64,000 nt of DNA from Actinotignum schaalii_C (GCF_034119425.1 NZ_JAWUEL010000008.1:1-64000), one strand, 5' to 3'; shown: positions 52,287-61,189, numbered from the stretch's first letter. Numbers and translations: made by a program. Notes: generated by a model from the sequence alone, not told the origin.

Positions 52287-54719
52287 ATGCCCAAGAATAC
52301 GAGCCCCGCGGAACATATCGTCGATATTAACGTGTCGGAGGAGATGCGCACGTCCTTCCTCGAGTATTCCTACTCGGTGATTTACGCGCGTGCCCTGCCC
52401 GATGCTCGCGACGGTCTCAAGCCGGTGCAGCGCCGTATTCTCTTCCAGATGGGGCAGATGGGCCTGCGCCCCGACCGCGCGCACGTGAAATCTTCGCGTG
52501 TGGTGGGTGACGTAATGGGACGCCTCCACCCCCACGGTGATACCGCTATTTATGATGCGATGGTGCGCCTCGCCCAGCCTTTCACCATGCGGCTACCGCT
52601 GGTGGACGGTCACGGTAATTTCGGATCGCTCGACGACGGGCCAGCTGCCTCGCGCTACACCGAGGCACGCCTAGCTGCCCCGGCCATGGCAATGATTTCC
52701 TCGCTCGACGAGGACGTTGTCGATATGGTCCCCAATTATGACAACACGCTCCAACAGCCCGAGGTACTCCCGGCCGCGATCCCGAATTTGCTGGTCAACG
52801 GCTCTTCTGGCATTGCGGTGGGAATGGCGACCAATATTCCGCCGCATAATCTTATTGAGGTTATTAACGGGGCGAAGCACCTGCTGCGCCACCCGGATGC
52901 GAGCCTCGACGACATTATGCGTTTTATCCCCGGTCCGGATCTGCCCGAAGGCGGCAAAATTATTGGCCTGGACGGAATCCGTGAAGCATACGAAAGCGGG
53001 CGCGGGATTTTCCGAACCCGGGCGACGGCGCGCATCGAAAAAATCACCGCGCGTAAGCGCGGCATCGTTATTACGGAGCTGCCCTATCTTGTGGGTCCGG
53101 AAAAGATCATTGACAAGCTCAAGGACGCCGTTAACGCCAAGAAAATCCAGGGCGTCTCCGGGGTCCAGAACCTGACGGACCGGCACCATGGTATGCGGCT
53201 CGTCGTCGAAGTAAAAAATGGGTTCCACCCCGAAGCAGTACTCGCCCAGCTGTACCAGCACACTCCGCTCGAGGATTCTTTCGGTATTAATAATGTGGCT
53301 TTGGTTGACGGCCAGCCGCAAACCCTGGGACTGCTGGAGCTGCTGCGGGTGTGGATTGCGCACCGTATCACGGTGACGCGCCGGCGCAGTGAGCACCGTT
53401 TACGGGCCGCGCAATCTGATCTGCACCTGGTGGAGGGCCTACTTATTGCCGTCCTCAATATTGATGAGGTGATCGCGGTTATTCGTTCTTCGGATGATAC
53501 CGCGGCGGCCCGCGAGCGGCTCATGGCGGTTTTTGATCTGTCCGAGGCTCAGGCTGATTATATTTTGGAGCTGCGGCTGCGCCGCCTCACGAAGTATTCG
53601 CAGATTGAGCTGGAAGGGCGCCGTGAGGAGCTGGAACGCACGATTGCGGAGCTGGAAGAAATCTTGGGGTCGCCCGAACGTTTGCGGGAGGTAGTGGCAA
53701 CTGAGATGACGGAAGTGGCCCAGCAATTTGGGACTCCGCGGCGCACCGTGCTCCTGGAATCGGATGGGGCGGCCAGCGCCGCGGCCCCGCAAGCTCTCCC
53801 CCTGGAGGTTTCCGATGATCCGACGTGGGTGTTACTTTCGGGGACCGGGCTGGTGGCGCGCACCGCGGGTGGCGATGCTCCCGAACGCGGCGGCCCGCGT
53901 CGAGCCCACGATGCGATTATTTCGCGGGTTGCCACCACGGCCCGCGGGCATATCGGAGTGGTGACAAGCCACGGGCGCATGATCGACCTGGATGTACTTA
54001 CTGTCCCCGCACTTCCGGATACCGCGGGGGCACCCTCGCTAGCCGGGGGCACCCCGGTGGCCGATCTTGTTTCTCTGGACTCCGGGGAACGCATCATCGG
54101 GCTGGCTCCTCTCACCGCCGCAGAGGGTGATCCAGTGCTCACCCTCGCCACCGCGCACGGGAGGATTAAGCGGGTGAACGGTGCTTACCCGAATAGGGAG
54201 AGCTGGGAAGTTATTACCCTGGCTGAAGGCGATAGCGTGGTGGGCTGCGCGCTGGCCCGCGATACCGACCAGGTGGTACTTATCACCAGCGATGCGCAGT
54301 TATTGCGCTTTGAGGCATCATTGGTGCGCCCGCAGGGCCGGGCCGGCCAGGGCATTGCCGGGATTCGCTGCGCGGAAGGTGCCCAGGTCATTGCCCTCGG
54401 GGTGGTGCCCGGTGATGATCTTGCCGGTTCCCTGGTGGTCACGATTGCCTCGAATGCGCAGGCGCTCCCGGGTACCGAACCGGGTAGTGCCAAGGTCACG
54501 CCCCTGGATCGTTTCCCCGCAAAAGGCCGCGGTACGGGCGGGGTGCGCGCCCAGCGTTTCCTGCGCGGGGAAAATGTTGTGGCACTGGCCGCTATCGGCC
54601 CAGAGCCGCTGCGCGCCATCACGGCCTCCGGCCAGCCGGTTGAACTACCCGCGGTTGAGGAGAAGCGGGATGCTTCGGGCAGTGCCCTGACGGTCCCGGT
54701 TGCGGCTATCGGAAGCTAG
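52287..54719 (+). CDS. parC: DNA topoisomerase IV subunit A
   Basis: Breakage-reunion subunit that decatenates daughter chromosomes. The 810 residues include the N-terminal winged helix with catalytic Tyr124 (A-A-S-R-Y-T-E). The quinolone-resistance region reads H-P-H-G-D-T-A-I-Y-D (81-90), with Thr86 and Asp90 at the two positions usually tested. A coiled tower and a C-terminal six-bladed pinwheel follow. It is separated from parE by a convergent acetyltransferase gene, not adjacent as in many bacteria. ParC rather than GyrA is inferred from its pairing with the ParE-type gene and from location. Confidence 0.93.
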   Translation: MPKNTSPAEHIVDINVSEEMRTSFLEYSYSVIYARALPDARDGLKPVQRRILFQMGQMGLRPDRAHVKSSRVVGDVMGRLHPHGDTAIYDAMVRLAQPFTMRLPLVDGHGNFGSLDDGPAASRYTEARLAAPAMAMISSLDEDVVDMVPNYDNTLQQPEVLPAAIPNLLVNGSSGIAVGMATNIPPHNLIEVINGAKHLLRHPDASLDDIMRFIPGPDLPEGGKIIGLDGIREAYESGRGIFRTRATARIEKITARKRGIVITELPYLVGPEKIIDKLKDAVNAKKIQGVSGVQNLTDRHHGMRLVVEVKNGFHPEAVLAQLYQHTPLEDSFGINNVALVDGQPQTLGLLELLRVWIAHRITVTRRRSEHRLRAAQSDLHLVEGLLIAVLNIDEVIAVIRSSDDTAAARERLMAVFDLSEAQADYILELRLRRLTKYSQIELEGRREELERTIAELEEILGSPERLREVVATEMTEVAQQFGTPRRTVLLESDGAASAAAPQALPLEVSDDPTWVLLSGTGLVARTAGGDAPERGGPRRAHDAIISRVATTARGHIGVVTSHGRMIDLDVLTVPALPDTAGAPSLAGGTPVADLVSLDSGERIIGLAPLTAAEGDPVLTLATAHGRIKRVNGAYPNRESWEVITLAEGDSVVGCALARDTDQVVLITSDAQLLRFEASLVRPQGRAGQGIAGIRCAEGAQVIALGVVPGDDLAGSLVVTIASNAQALPGTEPGSAKVTPLDRFPAKGRGTGGVRAQRFLRGENVVALAAIGPEPLRAITASGQPVELPAVEEKRDASGSALTVPVAAIGS

Positions 54720-54746
54720 CCACGCGGCGCGAGCGCCCGCCTTAGT

Positions 54747-54770
54747 GTACGTGCCTTCGTACGTGCCTTC
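54747..54770. repeat. 12-bp tandem duplication
   Basis: gtacgtgccttc occurs twice head to tail in the 95-bp gap between the convergent parC and acetyltransferase genes. Possibly slippage; no function seen. Confidence 0.8.
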
Positions 54771-54814
54771 GCACACGCGGCTAGGCACCGCGCGCCGCCG
54801 CGGAACGCGGCTTC

Positions 54815-55849
54815 TTACGACCGCGCTGGCATATCCGGGAGCGGGTGGTGGACTACCCGGGTGCGTTCGGTAACCTCGAAACCGAAGCTTTCATACAGGC
54901 TCAGGCGCGCCGCACTGTCGGGGGTCAGGCAGGTGCCGTCCGGCTCGTAGTGGACGGTGAGATCCAACGTGGTGGCATCCATGCCGCTATCTGCCTGGGC
55001 GGCAATACTGGCGGCCAGCAGGCGGGCATTGACCCCGTCCGGGCTTTCGGCCCGCACCGCGAGCTCATCAACATAGCCCTCCCGGAATCCCAGGCCGGGC
55101 CAATCCTGCTCATAGGCGGCGGTCATAATGCACCCGAGTACCCGGGGCCGATCCCCGCGGGTATCCACCGCCAGGAAACTCCATTCGCGGCGCATAAAAG
55201 CACATTCGATGCGCCACTGCTCCCGGGTGTAAATCGGGTAATTCAATTTATCTGCGTAAAAAGAATTATGGGCAAGAAGTGCGGCGTCGTCCCAATCGGG
55301 GGTCAGGGGAACCAGCTCCACACCATTGTTTTCAGCATGCGCGGAAGGCGGCAAGGGCAGCGGTCCGCGGGTGAGCGGCCGACGCATTTGCAGGTAGGAA
55401 AGCCGGTCGGTGAAGCCGGCAGCCGCCAGGGCCATCCCCCGTTCCGGATCCCAACTTTCCACATTCGCCACGGCCACGGGGTGGAGAGTTCCGGCCGCCA
55501 GGGCCGGAGCTCGGCGCAATTGTTCGGCGAGCACCCCGCGAGCTGCCTGTTCGCGCAGCTCCGGGCTCAGCCCGGGGTGCACACTAGCTGAAAGGGTAAC
55601 CGTGGGATGCGCGGTGCGCGCATCGTAGAGGCGCACGATACCGAAAGCAAGGAGGCGCCGGACCGGTGCTGCGTCGTCGTACCACCCGAAAACACTATGC
55701 GGAACCGAGGGCTCAAACATGAGATCAATTTCTTCGCGCGAGGTGCGGAAGCTGGAGTTCACGGCACTCTGGTGGGTATCGAGCAGCGTGAAAATCGCGC
55801 GGCCATCCGCCGCTGTGAGATCGCTCCACAGTATCGCGCCGTTACCCAT
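54815..55849 (-). CDS. tandem-GNAT acetyltransferase-like protein
   Basis: A 344-residue protein with two GNAT halves. The second half has the acetyl-CoA type strand V-D-E-L-A-V-R and a late S-L-Y-E-S-F-G-F-E. In the first half the pyrophosphate loop is poorly kept, so only one half may be active. The ATG at 55849 has AAAGGAGG at ideal spacing, which overrides the longer frame. The layout recalls mycothiol synthase-like or other double-GNAT proteins, but I cannot assign a substrate. It lies downstream of parE on the same strand. Confidence 0.85.
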   Translation of the reverse strand: MGNGAILWSDLTAADGRAIFTLLDTHQSAVNSSFRTSREEIDLMFEPSVPHSVFGWYDDAAPVRRLLAFGIVRLYDARTAHPTVTLSASVHPGLSPELREQAARGVLAEQLRRAPALAAGTLHPVAVANVESWDPERGMALAAAGFTDRLSYLQMRRPLTRGPLPLPPSAHAENNGVELVPLTPDWDDAALLAHNSFYADKLNYPIYTREQWRIECAFMRREWSFLAVDTRGDRPRVLGCIMTAAYEQDWPGLGFREGYVDELAVRAESPDGVNARLLAASIAAQADSGMDATTLDLTVHYEPDGTCLTPDSAARLSLYESFGFEVTERTRVVHHPLPDMPARS

Positions 55850-55904
55850 GAGCCCTCCTTTACGGGTATGACTCTCAAGTGTAGCGAAGCGCGGGCCCGG
55901 AATC

Positions 55905-58028
55905 TTAGGCATCGATCTTGTCGTAGGAGATATCGTCGGCGCCCTCGACAATAAATTCGCGACGCGGAGCCACCTCGTTACCCATCAATACTTCAAAAAC
56001 GGACTCGGCTTCCCGCAGCGCGGCCTCGTCCTCGATGCGGATGCGCCGCAGGGTGCGGTGGGCGGGATCCATGGTTGTTTCGGCGAGCTGGTGCGCGTCC
56101 ATCTCCCCCAGGCCCTTGTAACGCTGGATGGGTTCCTTATAGCTTTTCCCGGCGCGTTCGAGCTTCTTGAGTTCCCGATGCAATTCCTCTTCGGAATAGG
56201 TATAAATATACGAGCCCTTTTTCCCGCCACGCCCGGCCACCTCGATGCGGTGCAGTGGCGGCACCGCGGCGAAAACCCGCCCGGCTTCCACGAGGGGACG
56301 CATATAGCGGAAGAACAGCGTGAGCAGGAGGGTGCGGATATGGGCGCCGTCCACGTCCGCATCCGTCATCATAATAATTTTCCCGTATCGCGCCGCCGCG
56401 AGGTCAAAAGTGCGCCCGGAACCGGCCCCGACCACCTGAATAATGGAAGAGACCTCCTGGTTACGCAGAATATCCGCGGGCGAGGCACGCTGGACGTTAA
56501 GAATCTTGCCGCGGATGGGCAGCAGCGCCTGGAATTCCGAAGAACGCGCCAGTTTCGCGGTGCCCAGCGCCGAATCACCCTCGACGATAAAAAGCTCGGT
56601 GTGCTCAATATCATCGCTGCGGCAATCGGCGAGCTTGGCGGGCAGGGTGGAATTTTCGAGCGCGTTTTTCCGCCGCGAGATTTCCTTATGGACGCGCGCG
56701 GCCACCCGCGCCCGCATTTCCGCCACGATTTTTTCGAGGAGCCTGGAGGTTTCAGTTTTTTGGTCACGTTTCGTGGACGCGAGGATACTGTGAAGTTGTG
56801 CGGCGACGACGCGCGCCACGATGGGGCGCACTGCCGCCGTCCCCAGGATCTCCTTCGTTTGCCCCTCGAATTGGGGTTCGGCTAACCGGACCGTGACAAC
56901 AGCGGTCATCCCGGCCAAAATATCGTCTTTTTCGATTTTGGCGTCTTTGGCGGTGAGCTTGAGACGCCGCGAATTGGTATCGATCAGGGCCCGTAGGGTT
57001 TTCACCACGCCCTGTTCGAAGCCGCTCTGGTGCGCCCCTCCTCCGGGCGTGCGAATAATATTCACAAAAGATTCGGTGGTGGTGTCATAGCCGGTTCCCC
57101 AGCGCAGAGCCACATCTACTTCGCAGGTGCGTTCAACTTCCTGGGCGCGCAAATGCCCGCTTTCCGAATCGAGGACCTGCACGTTTTCGGTGAAGGTTTC
57201 ACTGCCCGTGAGGTGCATGGTGGCGGTGAGGGCCGGATCGGTGGCCAGGTAGTCCACGAAATCGACGACGCCCCCCTCGTAATGGAACACTTCCTCATAG
57301 GGGCCGTTCTCCCCGGGGGTGCCCGCCAGGCCGCGTTCATCACGAATGGTGATGGTCAGGCCGGGCACCAGGAACGCGGATTGGCGTACCCGTTCGGTGA
57401 GCAGATCATAGGAGAATTCTGCTTCGGCCAGGAAAACCTGGGGATCAGCCCAGTAGCGCACGGATGTGCCGGTATTCTTCTTCGCTACTTTCCCGACCGT
57501 GTCAAGTTCACTGCCGTGGGTGAAGGCTTCAAAAGGAGCCTCCGGGGAGGGCTGAGTACCGTCCTGGAAACGCCCCGGTTCGCCGCGCTTGAATTGCATC
57601 TGGTAGACCTTGCCGCCGCGCCGGACTTTCACATCCATGCGCGCGGAGAGTGCGTTAACTACCGAGGCACCCACGCCGTGAAGGCCGCCGGAAGCGGAAT
57701 AGGATCCGCCTCCGAATTTCCCGCCGGCATGCAGGCGGGTGTACACAACTTCCACTCCGGAAAGCCCCACTCCGGGGACGGTATCCACGGGGACACCGCG
57801 GCCGTCGTCGGTTACCTCAACCGAACCGTCGGCGTAGAGGGTGACGGTGATATGGGTAGCGAATCCTTCCAGCGCTTCGTCGATACCGTTGTCGATGATT
57901 TCCCAGAGGCAGTGCATGAGTCCGCGCGAATCCGTGGAGCCGATGTACATACCGGGGCGTTTGCGCACGGCTTCCAGACCTTCGAGGACTTGGAGATGGC
58001 GAGCTGAGTATTCTTCGGAAGTTGACAC
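55905..58028 (-). CDS. parE: DNA topoisomerase IV subunit B
   Basis: ATPase subunit of topoisomerase IV, 707 residues. The GHKL ATP site shows Glu44, Asn47 and Asp50 (E-I-I-D-N-G-I-D-E-A) and the lid G-L-H-G-V-G-A. The TOPRIM domain has V-E-G-D-S-A-L-G-T-A-K in place of the E-G-D-S-A-G-G more common in GyrB, a form I associate with actinobacterial ParE, and an M-M-T-D-A-D-V-D-G-A-H metal site. GTG at 58028 has no ribosome binding site but a TAAACT box 6 nt upstream. Its promoter carries a LexA-like palindrome. Confidence 0.94.
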   Translation of the reverse strand: MSTSEEYSARHLQVLEGLEAVRKRPGMYIGSTDSRGLMHCLWEIIDNGIDEALEGFATHITVTLYADGSVEVTDDGRGVPVDTVPGVGLSGVEVVYTRLHAGGKFGGGSYSASGGLHGVGASVVNALSARMDVKVRRGGKVYQMQFKRGEPGRFQDGTQPSPEAPFEAFTHGSELDTVGKVAKKNTGTSVRYWADPQVFLAEAEFSYDLLTERVRQSAFLVPGLTITIRDERGLAGTPGENGPYEEVFHYEGGVVDFVDYLATDPALTATMHLTGSETFTENVQVLDSESGHLRAQEVERTCEVDVALRWGTGYDTTTESFVNIIRTPGGGAHQSGFEQGVVKTLRALIDTNSRRLKLTAKDAKIEKDDILAGMTAVVTVRLAEPQFEGQTKEILGTAAVRPIVARVVAAQLHSILASTKRDQKTETSRLLEKIVAEMRARVAARVHKEISRRKNALENSTLPAKLADCRSDDIEHTELFIVEGDSALGTAKLARSSEFQALLPIRGKILNVQRASPADILRNQEVSSIIQVVGAGSGRTFDLAAARYGKIIMMTDADVDGAHIRTLLLTLFFRYMRPLVEAGRVFAAVPPLHRIEVAGRGGKKGSYIYTYSEEELHRELKKLERAGKSYKEPIQRYKGLGEMDAHQLAETTMDPAHRTLRRIRIEDEAALREAESVFEVLMGNEVAPRREFIVEGADDISYDKIDA

Positions 58029-58034
58029 ACCGGT

Positions 58035-58058
58035 AGTTTACGCGAACGGTTGTTCGCG
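58035..58058 (-). promoter_or_regulatory. parE -10 element with adjoining LexA-like box
   Basis: TAAACT (58035-58040, minus strand) lies 6 nt before the parE GTG. Directly upstream, 58041-58058 is a perfect 7-bp inverted repeat with 4-bp centre, cgcgaac-ggtt-gttcgcg. It contains CGAAC-N4-GTTCG, the core of the Gram-positive/actinobacterial SOS box. A bound repressor would cover the spacer and block the promoter. Confidence 0.6.
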
Positions 58059-58073
58059 AGCCGGTGCGGCGCG

Positions 58074-58160
58074 CGTGAAAGTACGTGAAAGTACGTGAAA
58101 GTGCGTGAAAGTGCGTGAAAGTGCGTGAAAGTGCGTGAAAGTGCGTGAAAGTGCGTGAAT
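58074..58160. repeat. 10-bp-period tandem array upstream of parE
   Basis: Eight complete units of cgtgaaagt(a/g) plus a ninth ending gtgaat follow each other without gaps. The two promoter-nearest units have A and the rest G at the variable position. GAAA recurs every 10 bp, close to one helical turn. The whole array lies 34-120 bp upstream of the parE -10 element. Confidence 0.95.
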
Positions 58161-58168
58161 CCCACGGT

Positions 58169-58256
58169 TCACACCAGCCCCAGCGGGGGTTCTATGCGTT
58201 TTCAGAGCTGTAGTGCATTTGTCGTACACGCGCAGTACACCTCGGAAAAACACCCC
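58169..58256. repeat. dispersed 88-bp repeat, copy B
   Basis: Same orientation as and gap-free alignment with copy A at 31961-32048 (about 77% identity by hand count). It starts 8 bp after the 10-bp array. The hairpin seen in copy A is weaker here (6 pairs plus one G-T of 9). The rest of the 58029-58374 gap has no gene. Confidence 0.75.
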
Positions 58257-58330
58257 GCCACCCCCACGCAGCCGGCGACGAGGGTGCCAGCCGGCATCAG
58301 CTGAGAGCCACAGTAGGAACGCGTTAACTC

Positions 58331-58353
58331 AAAAGCGGCCCGGGTGGGCCGCT
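58331..58353 (-). terminator. intrinsic terminator of the DUF7455 gene
   Basis: A perfect 8-bp stem (agcggccc/gggccgct) with a 4-nt loop is followed on the minus strand by TTTT, 21 nt past the stop. Confidence 0.8.
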
Positions 58354-58374
58354 GGTGGTGAGATCGAAGAGAAG

Positions 58375-58569
58375 CTAGGCGATATTTTCGCGTTCGTCTT
58401 GAATCTCAAGGGCATCTTCACGCAGCTTATCGAGATGCTGGGAAGCATGATGGCCGCAGAAGAAAAGTTCTCCATAGGGCAGGCGTACCCGAACGTAGGC
58501 CTGGGCTCCGCAGGCATCGCAACGATCCTGCGCGGTCAAGGGAGCTAATTCAGTCAATGTAGTACTCAC
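58375..58569 (-). CDS. DUF7455 small zinc-binding-type protein
   Basis: A 64-residue protein with a C-D-A-C-G-A-Q-A-Y-V-R-V motif and later F-F-C-G-H-H-A-S-Q-H, giving C-x2-C and C-x-H-H zinc-type ligands. It is an actinobacterial family of unknown function normally found near the major sigma factor gene, as here. Start is GTG. Its own terminator lies immediately downstream, so it is a single-gene transcript. Confidence 0.85.
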   Translation of the reverse strand: MSTTLTELAPLTAQDRCDACGAQAYVRVRLPYGELFFCGHHASQHLDKLREDALEIQDERENIA

Positions 58570-58638
58570 ATACCTATCAAAGCATAAAAGGGCGCGCTTA
58601 TTCCTGAGGAGAAGATCACCTCAGGCCCGTGCTCTCGG

Positions 58639-58644
58639 TAAGCT
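58639..58644 (+). promoter_or_regulatory. -10 element of the exonuclease gene (leaderless)
   Basis: TAAGCT ends 6 nt before the ATG at 58651, and no ribosome binding site is visible, the same geometry as argH and parE. Confidence 0.45.
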
Positions 58645-58650
58645 GAACGC

Positions 58651-59406
58651 ATGGCTCTCTCTCACGCACACGGTAGTTCTTTGGGCTATGCCGCCCTCGA
58701 TCTGGAAACCACCGGTTTAGATGCGCGCACGGACCGCATTGTGGAGATCGGGGTGGTGCTTCTAGATGAGCAGGGCAACCCAGAGTGCGAATGGGACAGC
58801 CTGGTGAACCCACTGCGGCCCATGGGAGCCACGGATATCCACGGAGTACACGCTGCAGAAGTGGCACAGGCGCCGTCGTTCTCACAACTGCTCCCCCACG
58901 TGGAACGGCTGCTGCACGGGCGTATCCTCGTGGCGCATAATGCCCGCTTTGATCTGGGTTTCCTCAACGAGGCTTTTCGCCGCGCCGGAAGCCCGCTACG
59001 TATCCCGCTCACCGCTGCCGTGTGCACGATGGATCTTTCGCGCATTTATGTTCCCGAGGGGCGCCATTCCCTTATGGCCGTGGCCCAGCGTGCGGGAATT
59101 GAGATAGAAGAACACCACCGTGCCATCACGGATGCGCGCATGTGCGGGCGGCTCCTGGCTGAGTACCTGCGCCGAGAGGCACGCGGGGAGCGCTACGCCA
59201 CCCGCGCACATAGTAGAGACGGGCGGGAAATAACAGCAGCGGCGTGGGACGATGCTCGCCTCCACGCCGCTGAGATTATTTGGCCCACCCCGCTATTCGA
59301 GGTGGAGTTCCCCGGTGTGCGCCGCGCGCGCCGGGAACCTGCCGCGCCTGGTTTTACTCCAGATAGTCACGCAGCACCTGCGAACGGCTCGGGTGGCGCA
59401 GCTTAG
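58651..59406 (+). CDS. DnaQ-like 3'-5' exonuclease
   Basis: DEDDh exonuclease of 251 residues. Motif I is A-L-D-L-E-T-T-G (Asp17, Glu19); motif II is A-H-N-A-R-F-D; motif III is H-H-R-A-I-T-D-A. All catalytic acids and the histidine are present, so it should be active as a proofreading or repair nuclease. About 70 residues after the domain are not recognisable, and the last 20 are Ala/Gly/Pro rich. The 3' end overlaps the convergent sigA coding end by 53 bp. Whether it serves polymerase III or acts alone cannot be told. Confidence 0.9.
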   Translation: MALSHAHGSSLGYAALDLETTGLDARTDRIVEIGVVLLDEQGNPECEWDSLVNPLRPMGATDIHGVHAAEVAQAPSFSQLLPHVERLLHGRILVAHNARFDLGFLNEAFRRAGSPLRIPLTAAVCTMDLSRIYVPEGRHSLMAVAQRAGIEIEEHHRAITDARMCGRLLAEYLRREARGERYATRAHSRDGREITAAAWDDARLHAAEIIWPTPLFEVEFPGVRRARREPAAPGFTPDSHAAPANGSGGAA

Positions 59407-61189
59407 ACATGGTCTTGGATTCGATCTGGCGAATGCGTTCGCGAGTAACCCCGTAAACCTTGCCGATTTCATCCAGGGTTTTCGGCTGGCCGTCGGTGAG
59501 GCCAAAGCGCATGGAAACCACCCCGGCCTCGCGTTCGGACAGGGTATCGAGAACGCGATGGAGCTGCTCTTGGAGCAGGGTGAAGCCGACGGCATCCGCC
59601 GGGACCACCGCTTCGGAATCCTCAATGAGGTCACCGAATTCGGAATCACCATCTTCACCGAGCGGGGTGTGCAAAGAAATGGGTTCCCGGCCGTACTTTT
59701 GAACTTCGACGACCTTTTCTTCGGTCATATCCAGTTCTTTCGCCAGTTCCTCGGTGGTTGGTTCCCGCCCGAGTTCCTGGAGCATCTGACGCTGAACCCG
59801 CGCGAGCTTATTGATAACTTCGACCATATGCACCGGGATGCGGATAGTGCGGGCCTGGTCCGCCATCGCGCGGGTAATGGCCTGGCGAATCCACCAGGTA
59901 GCGTAGGTGGAGAACTTGTAGCCCTTGGCGTAGTCAAACTTTTCGACGGCGCGCACCAGCCCCAAATTCCCTTCCTGAATAAGATCAAGGAAGAGCATGC
60001 CGCGGCCCGTGTAGCGCTTAGCCAAGGAAACTACCAGGCGAAGATTCGCCTCAAGGAGGTGGTTCTTGGCGTGCTTGCCATCGCGGGAAATAATCCGCAG
60101 TTCACGGATATAGGCGTGGTCTTTCTCCTTATCGAGATTACCCTGGTCCAGCAGGTGCTGGGCGTAGAGCCCGGCCTCGATTCGCTTAGCGAGTTCCACT
60201 TCTTCCGCGGCGTTAAGCAGGGGCACTTTGCCGATCTGCTTGAGGTAGTCCTTGACCGGATCCGCGGTGGCACCGGCAACGTGAACACGTACCGCCGGCT
60301 CATCGGAATCATCGGAATCTTTGACGGTGAACCCGCCTCGGGAATTACGCCCGGTTGTTTCCGTTTTGGCGGCGTTATCCGTTTCCTTATCGGCTTCGTC
60401 CTCTTCTTCCTCGGGTTCTTCTTCGGCGTCCTCCGAATCGTCTTCGTCATCCTCGAGATCGTCGTCTAGATCCTCGGCGTCAACATCCTCAGCATCGACG
60501 TCGAAATCTTCATCCTCGAGATCCTCATGTTCTTCAGGATCTTCCGGCTCTTCCTGCTTAGCGGTAGCACGCTTCGACGTAGCCTTCTTCGAGGTGGAAG
60601 CCTCCTTGGATTCGGCTGCCTTAGACGTGGTCTTCTTCGCGGCAGTCTTACGGGTGGCCGGCTTCTTAGCGGCCGGCTTCTCCTCCTTGGCTTCCGCTGC
60701 GACCGCGGTCGCCTCCGTGGCAGCCGCAGCAGGTTCCGGAGTTTCGCTTTCAGCGGTGGCTTTCTTCTCGGCAGTCTTCTTCGCCGCGGTGGACTTTGAG
60801 GCGGCGGACTTCGTAGCAGCTGACTTCGCGGTGGTGGCCTTCTTCGAGGAAGATGCCGAAGAAGCGGCCTTGGATTCAACCGACTTAGATTCGGTCGACT
60901 TAGATTCGGTCGACTTAGATTCGGTCGACTTCGGTTCGCTTGCCTTGGAGATGGTCTTCTTGGTGGCAGCCTTCTTGGTAGTGGTGGTCTTGGCCGCACT
61001 GGCCTTCTTGGCAGCCGGCTTCTTCGCCGCCGTGGTGCTTTCAGAAGCGGTAGCTGCCGAGGTGGCCGATGCCGTGCGACTGGAGGAGCGAGAGGCCGCC
61101 TTCTTCTTCGTACCCGAAGCGGATGCGGACACCGCGGTGTCCTTTTCCGCGGCAGCGGTTTCTTGTGCACTGGCAGACTTTGTGGCCAC
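59354..61189 (-). CDS. sigA: principal sigma factor SigA/HrdB
   Basis: Directs RNA polymerase to housekeeping promoters. Of 611 residues, only the last 320 form the sigma-70 body: region 1.2 (D-P-V-K-D-Y-L-K-Q-I-G), region 2 with F-S-T-Y-A-T-W-W-I-R-Q-A, region 3, and region 4 with G-V-T-R-E-R-I-R-Q-I-E-S-K. The first about 185 residues are Lys/Ala/Ser/Thr-rich, histone H1-like, followed by an acidic stretch (about 190-265). I start at GTG 61189, since it has AAAGG at 7 nt. The K-S-T-E-S unit is repeated. Long N-terminal extensions are usual for actinobacterial sigA. Confidence 0.96.
   Translation of the reverse strand: MATKSASAQETAAAEKDTAVSASASGTKKKAASRSSSRTASATSAATASESTTAAKKPAAKKASAAKTTTTKKAATKKTISKASEPKSTESKSTESKSTESKSVESKAASSASSSKKATTAKSAATKSAASKSTAAKKTAEKKATAESETPEPAAAATEATAVAAEAKEEKPAAKKPATRKTAAKKTTSKAAESKEASTSKKATSKRATAKQEEPEDPEEHEDLEDEDFDVDAEDVDAEDLDDDLEDDEDDSEDAEEEPEEEEDEADKETDNAAKTETTGRNSRGGFTVKDSDDSDEPAVRVHVAGATADPVKDYLKQIGKVPLLNAAEEVELAKRIEAGLYAQHLLDQGNLDKEKDHAYIRELRIISRDGKHAKNHLLEANLRLVVSLAKRYTGRGMLFLDLIQEGNLGLVRAVEKFDYAKGYKFSTYATWWIRQAITRAMADQARTIRIPVHMVEVINKLARVQRQMLQELGREPTTEELAKELDMTEEKVVEVQKYGREPISLHTPLGEDGDSEFGDLIEDSEAVVPADAVGFTLLQEQLHRVLDTLSEREAGVVSMRFGLTDGQPKTLDEIGKVYGVTRERIRQIESKTMSKLRHPSRSQVLRDYLE
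60873..60932 (-). repeat. four 15-bp units inside sigA
   Basis: gattcggtcgactta and close variants occur four times, encoding repeated K-S-T/V-E-S in the basic N-terminal extension. Two units are identical, so the number probably changes by slippage between strains. Confidence 0.9.

Noticed and set aside
57812..58253. A protein with repeated H-A-L-S-R-T-F-T-H-F units upstream of parE
   Set aside because: It is the direct translation of the 10-bp DNA array in all frames and overlaps the parE promoter; there is no ribosome binding site.
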